NCBI GenBank assembly: GCA_934678955.1
Contig: CAKUSI010000212.1
Location: forward strand, 1 to 6,559
Source: an uncultured Austwickia sp.
GTDB lineage: Bacteria > Actinomycetota > Actinomycetes > Actinomycetales > Dermatophilaceae
DNA: 6,559 nt
Direction: 5' to 3'
A program made the position numbers and the translations under genes. The notes under the pieces were generated by a model that was given only the letters and a program-made list of their open reading frames with translations, did no database searches and was not told the DNA's origin. Of the stretch, positions 1 to 5,800 are shown in pieces. The first letter of the stretch is position 1. Each line of letters starts with the position of its first letter.

Positions 1-468
1 GACCGCCGCGCCGACCCCGCCGATCCGGGCCAGACCGGCCTGCCGGCCCCCGCCCCGGGTGTGTCGCCCGAGGCCCCCGCGCAGGGCGGCCTCCCGCTGG
101 CGGACCAGCCGGGCGCCACGAACCCGCCGGGCACCACGGCGCCGGGCACGGTCCCGCCCGCGACCACACCCCCCGCGACGACTCCCCCGGCGACCACCCC
201 GCCGGCCACGACTCCGCCCGCGACGACGCCCCCGGCGACGACTCCGCCCGCGACGACGCCCCCGGCGACGACTCCGCCCGCGACGACTCCGCCCGCGACG
301 ACACCCCCGGCGACCACCCCGCCGGCCACCACCCCGCCCGCGACGACACCCCCGACGACCGACCCGGAGCCGTCGACGCCTCCCGCGACGACCGCGCCGC
401 CGCCGTCGCAGGATCCGGTCGCGTCACCCGACCCCGGCGCCCCCGTCGGGCCGGGCGGTGAGGTGTGA
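1..468 (+). CDS. C-terminal tail of a Pro/Thr-rich repeat protein (5' end outside window)
   Basis: The reading frame is open from the first base of the window and ends at TGA 466-468, so only the last 155 codons are present. The visible part is entirely low complexity: a Pro/Ala/Gly-rich stretch, then 13 consecutive PPATT pentapeptides, then a Pro/Thr/Ser/Asp-rich end finishing in GPGGEV. No catalytic motif, membrane segment or sorting signal is seen, and the end is not a hydrophobic anchor. Such tails are usually flexible spacers, and Pro-Thr repeats in actinomycetes can be glycosylated if exported; whether this protein is exported cannot be told. The stop overlaps the start of the next gene by 4 bp, indicating co-translation with the regulator. 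Hsp70-like proteins with Pro/Thr-rich tails may occur near actinobacterial iniB-like genes, so the missing N-terminus could be of that kind; this is a guess without support in the visible residues. A GTG at 61 is an internal codon, not a convincing start. Confidence 0.75.
   Translation, partial: DRRADPADPGQTGLPAPAPGVSPEAPAQGGLPLADQPGATNPPGTTAPGTVPPATTPPATTPPATTPPATTPPATTPPATTPPATTPPATTPPATTPPATTPPATTPPATTPPATTPPTTDPEPSTPPATTAPPPSQDPVASPDPGAPVGPGGEV
154..348 (+). repeat. 15-bp coding minisatellite, 13 tandem units encoding PPATT
   Basis: Thirteen uninterrupted 15-bp units read CCN CCN GCN ACN ACN without an indel. A degenerate PPTT follows at 349-360, and an isolated PPATT recurs near 379-393. 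Synonymous variation separates most units, but the 30-bp block 214-243 is repeated exactly at 244-273, which suggests recent duplication of a two-unit block. Because the unit is a multiple of three, unit gain or loss keeps the reading frame. Confidence 0.93.
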
Positions 469-2840
469 CCGTGGCCGCATCCACCCTCCCCGTCACCGAC
501 ACCCCCACCGGCACCGGAACCGTCCTGAGCCGGCAGGCCCGCGCCGCCCTCGCCGCGGCCCCGGTCAAGGAACGGCTGCGCTGCTTCGTCGTCGGCCCCG
601 CCGGTTCGGGCAAGACCACGCTGCTGCACCTGTGCGCGCAGGCGCTGCGCGAGGCCGGCCGCAAGGTCCGGGTCCTGACCCCCGAGGTCGAACCCGGCAG
701 CGTGCCCGCCGACCACACCCTGTTCGTCGACGACCTGACCTCCCTCGACGCCGACCGCCTGGCCGCGGTGCTCGCCCGGGCCGCCGACCCGGCGTCCGCG
801 CTGGTCGTGGCGATGCGCCCGTGGCCCCGGCCCGACCTGGCCACCGACATCGCCCGCTGCCTGGACCGGGAGGAGGCCCCCGTCGTCCTGGGCCAGGTGG
901 CCCGCTCCGACGTGTTGGCCCACCTGCACGACTCCGGGGCCGAGCTGGCCGAGCCGTGCCTGTCGCACATCCTCACCCTGACCGGCGGCGTCACCTGGCT
1001 GGTCGCGCACGCCCTGGCCAACCACGACCCGCGCGACTGCGCCCACGACCCCGACCACACCGCCCTCGACCATGCGGTCGAGGCGCAGGTGGCCCACCGG
1101 CTCGACACCGTCCCCGACCCGCTGCGCCGCGCCGTGGAGCACCTCGTCGTGGCCCCCGGCGACGCCCGCGGCACCCTGCTGGCCTCCGCCGCCACCAGCG
1201 AGTTGATCGAGCTGGGCCACGCCGAGGGCCTGCTGCTGCGCAACGGTGACACCGTCCCCGTCGTGCGGGCGGCCGTCCGGTCGGCGCTGCCCCTCCACCG
1301 GTTGCACGACCTGTCCACCCCGGCGTCCGGCGCGGACCTGCTCGTGCGGCAGGGTCTGGCGGCCTGGGCGTCCGGCGACCTCGCCGCGGCGGCTGTCGCG
1401 CTGGACGCCCTGGGCCCCGACGCCGCCCCCACCGACCCCGACGTGGCGGCCGGGCTGGCCGCTGCAGTCTGGGCGGCACAAGGGATGATGGGCACCGCCA
1501 GCGACGTGTTCGCCGCGCTGCCGCCCGCGTGCGGGAGCCCCGCCGCCACCCACGCCACGCTCGCCCACATCGGGGCCGGGCGGGCCGACCGGCTGCCCGG
1601 GCTCGAACCCGACCCCGACGCCGAGGCCGACACGACCCCGAACACGGTCGGCGTCGCCCTCCACCTGCTGGAGCGTGGGCTGCGCGCCTCCCTGGCCGCC
1701 GAGCCCCCGGCGCAGGCGCTGACCGACCTCGTCCGGGGTGCCGACCTGCACCCCACCGCCTGCCTCGACGAGCCGCTGGCCGAGTTGCCGGGCGTCGTCG
1801 CGGCCACCGTGGCGCTCGGGTCCGGTCAGGTGGCGACCGCCGAGCAGGTCGTCGACGCCGCCCTGGCCGCGGCGTCCGCTGGCGGTTGGGCGCGTCGGCG
1901 GCTGCTGCTGTGGCAGGCGTGGCTGGCGATGAACGCCGAGCGGTCGGCCGACGCCCGGGCGTCCTTGGCTGCAGCCGAGCGGCTGCCCGGCCCGGTGTGG
2001 GCCCGCGACGCCCTGCTGCTGGAGTCGGTGCGCATCGGCATGGCCCGGCGCTACGACACGCTGGCCGCCCTCGAGACGGCGTGGCGCGACGGCCTGGAGC
2101 GCATCCGCCACATCGACGTCGACCTCTACACCGCGCTGCCGCTGACCACGCTGGTCACCGCGGCCGCCCGCGTCGGGGACTCCGTGACGCTGGCCGCGCA
2201 GTTCGACCACCTGCTGGCCATCCTCCAGCAGCTGGGGTCACCCCCGGCCTGGGCCACGCACGTGTGGTGGGCCGGCGTCCAGCAGGGGATCCTGCTCAAC
2301 GAACCCGAGATGCTCGCCCCGCACGCGCGGGCGCTGGTGGCCGCAGCACCCCGCAACCCGCTGGCCGCGGTGATGGCCCGCGCGGGCGGCGTGTGGGTGG
2401 CGGTGCTCGGCGGGTCCGTCGACCCCGACGCGGTCGAAGTGGCCGCCCGGGAGCTGTCCGCCGCCGGGCTGGCGTGGGACGGCGCGCGCCTGGCCGGCCA
2501 CGCCTCCCGCCGCGCCACCGACCGGCGCGTCGTGACCCGCATGCTGGCGCTGGCCCGCGAGCTGCACCCGCGGGAGACCGCGGCCCGCGCCGAGGAGGGG
2601 CGCGACGGCGCCTCCGGGGCACCCGGCAACGGCGTCCTGAGCCAGCGGGAGTGGGACGTCGCGACCCTCGTGCTGGAGGGCAAGACCTACAACGAGATCG
2701 GGGCGACGATCTTCATCTCGCCCAAGACCGTCGAGCACCACGTCGCGCACATCCGGCGCCGCATCGGGGCCACCTCGCGCTCCGATCTGATGGCCAAGCT
2801 GCGCGTTCTGATCGAGGAGGAGCGCGATGCCCCTCCCTAG
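465..2840 (+). CDS. LuxR-family transcriptional regulator with N-terminal P-loop ATPase domain (Rv0339c/IniR-like)
   Basis: A 791-residue regulator with the layout of large ATP-binding LuxR proteins. Seen directly: Walker A GPAGSGKTT at residues 44-52, a Walker B-like LFVDD at 86-90, a sensor-like VVAMRP at 114-119, a long Ala/Leu-rich helical middle (about 200-700) resembling TPR-like sensor regions, and a C-terminal LuxR helix-turn-helix at about 723-785 with SQREWDVATLVLEGKTYNEI and the recognition-helix segment SPKTVEHHVAHIRRRIG. At 791 residues it is somewhat shorter than typical LAL regulators (about 850-1000). GTG 465 overlaps the upstream stop (GTGA); a second in-frame GTG at 471 has the better-spaced Shine-Dalgarno (GAGG at 460-463, 7 nt away), so either may be used. 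From family knowledge, M. tuberculosis has a comparable ATP-binding LuxR protein, Rv0339c, beside iniBAC. Control of the iniB-like gene 102 bp downstream is therefore the natural inference; the ligand is unknown. Confidence 0.92.
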   Translation: MTVAASTLPVTDTPTGTGTVLSRQARAALAAAPVKERLRCFVVGPAGSGKTTLLHLCAQALREAGRKVRVLTPEVEPGSVPADHTLFVDDLTSLDADRLAAVLARAADPASALVVAMRPWPRPDLATDIARCLDREEAPVVLGQVARSDVLAHLHDSGAELAEPCLSHILTLTGGVTWLVAHALANHDPRDCAHDPDHTALDHAVEAQVAHRLDTVPDPLRRAVEHLVVAPGDARGTLLASAATSELIELGHAEGLLLRNGDTVPVVRAAVRSALPLHRLHDLSTPASGADLLVRQGLAAWASGDLAAAAVALDALGPDAAPTDPDVAAGLAAAVWAAQGMMGTASDVFAALPPACGSPAATHATLAHIGAGRADRLPGLEPDPDAEADTTPNTVGVALHLLERGLRASLAAEPPAQALTDLVRGADLHPTACLDEPLAELPGVVAATVALGSGQVATAEQVVDAALAAASAGGWARRRLLLWQAWLAMNAERSADARASLAAAERLPGPVWARDALLLESVRIGMARRYDTLAALETAWRDGLERIRHIDVDLYTALPLTTLVTAAARVGDSVTLAAQFDHLLAILQQLGSPPAWATHVWWAGVQQGILLNEPEMLAPHARALVAAAPRNPLAAVMARAGGVWVAVLGGSVDPDAVEVAARELSAAGLAWDGARLAGHASRRATDRRVVTRMLALARELHPRETAARAEEGRDGASGAPGNGVLSQREWDVATLVLEGKTYNEIGATIFISPKTVEHHVAHIRRRIGATSRSDLMAKLRVLIEEERDAPP

Positions 2841-2887
2841 TACCACCCCCCCGGCTTCGGGCCGATCCCCGATGCCCTGTCCACCCC

Positions 2888-2914
2888 GGACGCCTAGCCT
2901 GAGGACTGGCGTCC
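2888..2914 (+). promoter_or_regulatory. Candidate operator: perfect 7-bp inverted repeat around a -10-like TAGCCT
   Basis: GGACGCC at 2888-2894 and its exact reverse complement GGCGTCC at 2908-2914 flank a 13-nt spacer that begins with TAGCCT (2895-2900). If TAGCCT is a real -10 element, transcription would start near 2907 and the repeat would sit over the core promoter, about 30 nt before the ATG. It could bind the upstream LuxR-type regulator or another factor, or form a leader hairpin. A 7-bp arm in such GC-rich DNA can occur by chance. Confidence 0.35.
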
Positions 2915-2930
2915 ACCCACCCCGAACCCC

Positions 2931-2935
2931 AGGAG
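2931..2935 (+). promoter_or_regulatory. Ribosome binding site of the iniB-like gene
   Basis: AGGAG lies 7 nt before ATG 2943. It is the strongest Shine-Dalgarno match in the window and fixes the start. A strong site plus ATG, in contrast to the GTG/TTG starts of its neighbours, suggests high expression. Confidence 0.85.
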
Positions 2936-2942
2936 ACCAGAC

Positions 2943-3710
2943 ATGACAACCACCCCTCTGGCGACGATCGCAGAAGCCCTCATCGAGTTCATCCTGAGCT
3001 TGCTGCGCGATCCCCAGCTGGCCGCCGACTTCGAGGCCGACCCCGACAAGGTGCTCGCCCGCGCCGGGCTGGCCGACATCTGCGCCACCGACGTGCGCCA
3101 GGTGCTCCCCGTGGTCGTCGACCGGCCCGATGTGGTGGTCAAGCCGGTTCCGGTCATCGTGCCGAAGCCGGTGCCCGCCAAGCCGGTGAAGGACCCCGAG
3201 GTCGTGAAGCACCTCCAGACGGTGGCGAACAACTACCACATCGACAACCGCTCCACGATCGTCGACCAGTCGGTCAACCAGAACATCTGGGCCGAGGGTG
3301 ACGTCACGCAGGTGTTCGACCAGGAGGCCGTCCTGGCCGTGGGCGACCAGTCGATCGCGGCCGGCAACAACGCGCTGCTCGACCAGTCCAGCACCGATGT
3401 CAGCGTCGGCGACGTGGCGATCGGCAACACCGACACCGACGTGGCAATCAGCGACTCGTTCAACGACTCCTCGACCAACGTCGACGCGACGGTGGACGCC
3501 GATGTGGCGGAGTCCTTCAACGACTCCTCGACCACCACGACCGTGGACGCCGACGTCACCGACTCGTTCAACGACACCGAGTCCACGACGGTCGAGTCGA
3601 AGGTGGAGGTCGTGGACTCGTTCAACGACACCACGATCGAGGCCGACACCTACGTCGCGGTCGAGGTCGAGGCGGCACCGCTGCCCGAGCTCGAGTACGA
3701 GAACTCCTGA
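2943..3710 (+). CDS. iniB-like: IniB-like protein: IniB-type N-terminal domain plus Asp/Ser/Thr/Val-rich repeat region
   Basis: A 255-residue protein. Residues about 10-60 (ALIEFILSLLRDPQLAADFE through DVRQVLPVVVD) match the IniB N-terminal domain pattern: a short amphipathic helix, RDP, a DP-x-AL-type turn, AGL, and a closing VLP motif. A Val/Lys/Pro linker follows (65-83), then a segment with repeated DQ motifs (108, 126, 135, 147), then four SFND motifs at 172, 191, 208 and 226 spaced 17-19 residues apart, and a short acidic C-terminus. There is one cysteine (C47), no signal peptide and no membrane helix. Mycobacterial IniB is longer (about 479 residues) with a Gly/Ala-rich repeat region, so only the N-terminal domain is shared. 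IniB has no established biochemical activity; the family is induced by cell-wall stress with the dynamin-like IniA and IniC. The next gene starts 8 bp after the stop. The regular repeats suggest an elongated or beta-rich, possibly assembling region; that is inference. Confidence 0.85.
   Translation: MTTTPLATIAEALIEFILSLLRDPQLAADFEADPDKVLARAGLADICATDVRQVLPVVVDRPDVVVKPVPVIVPKPVPAKPVKDPEVVKHLQTVANNYHIDNRSTIVDQSVNQNIWAEGDVTQVFDQEAVLAVGDQSIAAGNNALLDQSSTDVSVGDVAIGNTDTDVAISDSFNDSSTNVDATVDADVAESFNDSSTTTTVDADVTDSFNDTESTTVESKVEVVDSFNDTTIEADTYVAVEVEAAPLPELEYENS
3453..3635 (+). repeat. Four degenerate coding repeats, (D/E)SFND motif, 51-57 bp period
   Basis: Nearly identical 15-bp cores (GAC TCG TTC AAC GAC or a close variant) begin at 3453, 3510, 3561 and 3615. 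The first two are followed by TCCTCGACCA, the last two by ACC. The spacing changes only by whole codons (57, 51, 54 bp), as expected for protein-level repeats that expanded by duplication and then diverged. Confidence 0.8.
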
Positions 3711-3718
3711 GGGCTGCG

Positions 3719-4330
3719 TTGAGCGCGACCCCCATGACCCACGACGAGGCTGCTGCGGGCGATCAGGTCGATCGCCCGCAGCGGCCGTCCCTGCGCAGTG
3801 ACAACGAGCCCCCCGTCCTGGTCAAGGAGCCGCCGCCGTTCACGGTGCGGCTGTGCCAGCTGCTGTGGGTGCTGAGCTTCGTGACGGGCGCCGTCGCGGT
3901 GGTCTACCTGTTCGTGGTGCGCGAGGAGCACCTGCCCGTGATCGCCGACGCGATCCGGGCGGTGGACGACACGCGCACCGACGCCACCTACACCAGCGCC
4001 GCCGACATCGTCTACTGGTCGACGTTCGGCGTGCTGGTCGGCCTGCTGCTGGTGCAGATCACGCACCTGGTCTCGTTCATGAGCCGCAAGCCCGGCGCCC
4101 GCTGGTGGCAGCTGGGCACCCTGCTCGTCCAGGCGGGCCTCTACGCGCTCGCGCTCGAGGCGGTCGGTGACGGCGAGCAGGGCGAGCAGCTGCGCCGCCT
4201 GATGATGTTGCAGTGCGGGCTGGTGACGCTCGCGCTGCTGTCGGGCAGCTTCCGTTCAGCCCTGAAGTGGACCGCTCGGCGCCACGACGTCCGCCGGGGC
4301 ATCGTCGGCGCCGCCCTCCCCGACCTGTGA
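3719..4330 (+). CDS. Unrecognised integral membrane protein with four predicted transmembrane helices
   Basis: A 203-residue protein of no family I recognise. After a polar, Pro-rich N-terminus (1-45) come four hydrophobic segments: about 46-66 (CQLLWVLSFVTGAVAVVYLF), 95-120, 129-149 and 160-178. Positive charges lie in the 121-128 loop (SRKPGAR) and the C-terminal tail (RSALKWTARRHDVRR), while the 67-94 and 150-158 loops are acidic; the positive-inside rule predicts both ends in the cytoplasm. TTG 3719 is chosen because GAGGG at 3709-3713, overlapping the iniB-like stop, sits 5 nt upstream; ATG 3734 in the same frame has no comparable site. The short spacing implies co-expression with the iniB-like gene, but a strong hairpin lies inside codons 10-23. 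The last 75 bp overlap the opposing dynamin gene. By context it may be a membrane partner of the IniB-like protein or the dynamin pair; this is inference only. Confidence 0.82.
   Translation: MSATPMTHDEAAAGDQVDRPQRPSLRSDNEPPVLVKEPPPFTVRLCQLLWVLSFVTGAVAVVYLFVVREEHLPVIADAIRAVDDTRTDATYTSAADIVYWSTFGVLVGLLLVQITHLVSFMSRKPGARWWQLGTLLVQAGLYALALEAVGDGEQGEQLRRLMMLQCGLVTLALLSGSFRSALKWTARRHDVRRGIVGAALPDL
3748..3786 (+). terminator. Strong hairpin within the 5' coding region of the membrane-protein gene (possible attenuator/terminator)
   Basis: GCTGCGGGCGATC (3752-3764) and its perfect reverse complement GATCGCCCGCAGC (3770-3782) enclose a 5-nt loop AGGTC. The stem extends outward through a T-G wobble (3751/3783) and GGC/GCC (3748-3750/3784-3786), giving about 17 pairs. 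It begins 37 nt after the iniB-like stop, a typical place for an intrinsic terminator, although no T-tract follows; U-tract-less hairpins are common in high-GC actinomycetes. It falls in codons 10-23 of the next gene. Partial termination here would make the iniB-like mRNA more abundant than the membrane-protein mRNA. Confidence 0.6.
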
Positions 4331-5800
4331 GACCACGCCCGCGAGGCTGCGCACCACCACCGCGCACGCCTCGCGGGCGGCCCGGTCGGCCAGCGGGTCC
4401 GCCGCCAGGGTGCGCCAGCGGTCGAGTTCCTCGGTCGCCCTGACCCGGAGGTCGGCGGCCGCCGTGTCCGCGGGCAGGCCCAGGCGCTCGGACGCCCCGG
4501 TGCCGTCCCCACCCACGATGCGGGCCGCAGCCGCGGCGTCCGGGGCGGGGAGCGGGGGGACGCCCAACCGCAGGTGCGAGAGCAACTCCAGCTCCTTCAG
4601 CTCGTGCGCGGACGCCTGCAGCCGCTCGAGGCGGCGGCGGGCCTCGGTCGCCTCGCCGGCGGGCACACCCTGCAGGATGCGTTCGACGGCGTCGGCGACC
4701 GCGCGGGCCTTGAGCGCGTCGCGGCGGGCGGTGAACTGGGCGGCGACGAAGCGTTCCAGCTCGTTGAGGCCGCTCTGCTCGACCAGGCTGCCGGCCAGTT
4801 CGGTGGAGTCGGCGACGCCGACCCGCACCAGCGAGGTGGCCAGCCGCACGCCGTAGATGCCGAACCGGGCCAGCAGCCGGCGCCGGGTCGGCTCGTCCAG
4901 GTCGATGGCCGCGTTCGGGCGGACGAACCGGTCGGAGGAGACGAGGAGGCGTTCGCGGGCGCCGCGGTCCATGGCGGCGAGGGTGCGGAACGCCGCGAAC
5001 TCGCCCTCGCGCAGGGTGCGCGCGCCCTCGGCCAGCAGGCCGGCGACCGGGTGGACGCCCAGGACGAGCGACTCCAGGCCGCCCTCGCGCTCGTAGCGGG
5101 CCGCCACCTTGCCCGCCGACAACAGGGAGTCGATGCGGCCCGACCCGATCTCGTCGGCGCGCGACAGGACGGCGACGGCGTTGACCGTGCGCGCCTGCCC
5201 GGCCGCGGTGTCGCGGAACGCCTCGAGGAAGCCCAGGTCGGAGGGGTGCAGGTGGCGCATCAGGTAGACGATGGCGTCGGCCGAGGACGGGGCGTCCTCG
5301 GGCGCGAGGAACGCCGCCGAGCGGGCGGACACGTCGTGGGACAGCGACTCGATGCCGGGGGTGTCGATGAGCGTCAGCGACCGCAGGACCGCTGAGGGCC
5401 AGCCTACCTCGATGCGGTCGACGTCGTCGGCGGGCAGGTCGCCCAGGTCCATGATGAGCTGGCCCTTCGCGCGCCGCACCGGGAGCCGGCGCAGCGGCCC
5501 CGCCCGCAGGTGGGCGGTGATCGACGGCGTGTCGGCGTACCGGTACCAGGTGACGATGCGGGTGCACTCGCCGGCGTCGGTCGGGGCGATGCGCTCGCCC
5601 AGCAGGGCGTTGAGGAGGGTGGACTTGCCCGCCTTGACGATGCCCGCGACGGCCAGGCGCAGGGGTTCGGCCAGCCGGCGGTCGAGGTCGTCGAGGGCGG
5701 CCAGGGCGTCCGGGTCGTCGGTGACGTGACGGCGCAGCGAGGCGACCAGGGCGACGGCCTCGGCCCGGGCGTCCAGCTGCACCTCGGTGGTGGCGGTCAC
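4256..5800 (-). CDS. iniC-like: IniC-like dynamin-family GTPase
   Basis: A 514-residue dynamin-like GTPase, close in size to mycobacterial IniC (about 493). Motifs in order: G1 GIVKAGKST at 53-61, a G2 candidate threonine in GECTRIVTWYR (T80), G3 DTPG at 146-149, and a G4-position LSRADE at 212-217 in place of the canonical NKxD/TKxD. From about 340 on it is largely helical (stalk-like), with Glu/Leu/Arg-rich stretches at 380-412 and 448-492. No hydrophobic membrane hairpin is seen, unlike the neighbouring IniA-like protein. GTG 5800 overlaps the upstream stop by 4 bp (GTGA), with AGGCGG 7 nt before it; the frame stays open further upstream, but that stretch is Arg/Pro-rich antisense to or within the IniA-like gene and is not coding-like. 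The 3' end overlaps the opposing membrane-protein gene by 75 bp. IniA-type proteins are reported to remodel membranes with GTP; an IniA/IniC heteromeric pair acting at the cytoplasmic membrane is inferred. Confidence 0.9.
   Translation of the reverse strand: MTATTEVQLDARAEAVALVASLRRHVTDDPDALAALDDLDRRLAEPLRLAVAGIVKAGKSTLLNALLGERIAPTDAGECTRIVTWYRYADTPSITAHLRAGPLRRLPVRRAKGQLIMDLGDLPADDVDRIEVGWPSAVLRSLTLIDTPGIESLSHDVSARSAAFLAPEDAPSSADAIVYLMRHLHPSDLGFLEAFRDTAAGQARTVNAVAVLSRADEIGSGRIDSLLSAGKVAARYEREGGLESLVLGVHPVAGLLAEGARTLREGEFAAFRTLAAMDRGARERLLVSSDRFVRPNAAIDLDEPTRRRLLARFGIYGVRLATSLVRVGVADSTELAGSLVEQSGLNELERFVAAQFTARRDALKARAVADAVERILQGVPAGEATEARRRLERLQASAHELKELELLSHLRLGVPPLPAPDAAAAARIVGGDGTGASERLGLPADTAAADLRVRATEELDRWRTLAADPLADRAAREACAVVVRSLAGVVSQVGEGGADDAPADVVAPSGPLQG
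4336..4379 (+). terminator. Probable intrinsic terminator of the plus-strand operon, embedded in the opposing IniC-like gene
   Basis: CGCCCGCGAGGC (4336-4347) pairs perfectly with GCCTCGCGGGCG (4368-4379). After a single bulged C (4367) the inner arms TGCGC (4348-4352) and GCGCA (4362-4366) continue the stem around the 9-nt loop ACCACCACC, giving about 17 pairs. It starts 5 nt after the TGA of the membrane-protein gene, ideal for a terminator of that transcript. No T-tract follows. On the minus strand it lies inside coding sequence (about residues 474-489 of the IniC-like protein), so it should serve the plus strand. Confidence 0.7.

Larger units (their letters stand above)
2841..2942 (+). 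promoter_or_regulatory. Intergenic region before the iniB-like gene, probable promoter/leader
   Basis: This is the only gap of notable size (102 bp) in an otherwise abutting gene set. It holds a weak GC-rich hairpin at 2859-2877 (GGGC/GCCC arms, ATC/GAT inner arms, no T-tract), a TANNNT-type -10 candidate TAGCCT at 2895-2900, a 7-bp inverted repeat around that box, and an 8-bp direct repeat GTCCACCC at 2879-2886 and 2911-2918. No clear -35 (TTGACA-like) hexamer lies 16-19 bp upstream, which would fit an activator-dependent promoter but is equally compatible with no promoter here. Confidence 0.45.

Noticed and set aside
61..63. GTG as start of the Pro/Thr-rich protein
   Set aside because: The frame is open from base 1 with the same Pro/Ala/Asp-rich composition before this codon and no ribosome binding site, so it is an internal valine.
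154..348. Possible CRISPR array
   Set aside because: Units are 15 bp, contiguous without spacers, in frame, and vary mostly at third codon positions; this is a coding repeat.
2859..2877. Intrinsic terminator for the regulator gene
   Set aside because: The stem is only GGGC/GCCC plus ATC/GAT with a CG bulge and a 3-nt loop, with no T-tract; too weak beside the two strong hairpins in the window to list as a terminator.
1529..2902. Plus-strand 457-residue reading frame within the regulator gene
   Set aside because: Out-of-frame shadow, Arg/Pro/Gly-rich with no recognisable motif, while the overlapping frame encodes the helix-turn-helix.
2238..3239. Minus-strand 333-residue reading frame antisense to the regulator and iniB-like genes
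   Set aside because: Composition follows the complement of the two real genes, it spans the intergenic promoter region, and it has no domain-like segment.
3734..3736. ATG as start of the membrane-protein gene
   Set aside because: No Shine-Dalgarno at a suitable distance, whereas TTG 3719 has GAGGG 5 nt upstream.
4077..5567. Long minus-strand reading frame (about 496 residues) across the IniC-like gene
   Set aside because: Arg/Pro/Gly-rich composition typical of an out-of-frame shadow in GC-rich DNA; the IniC-like frame on the same strand has all the GTPase motifs.
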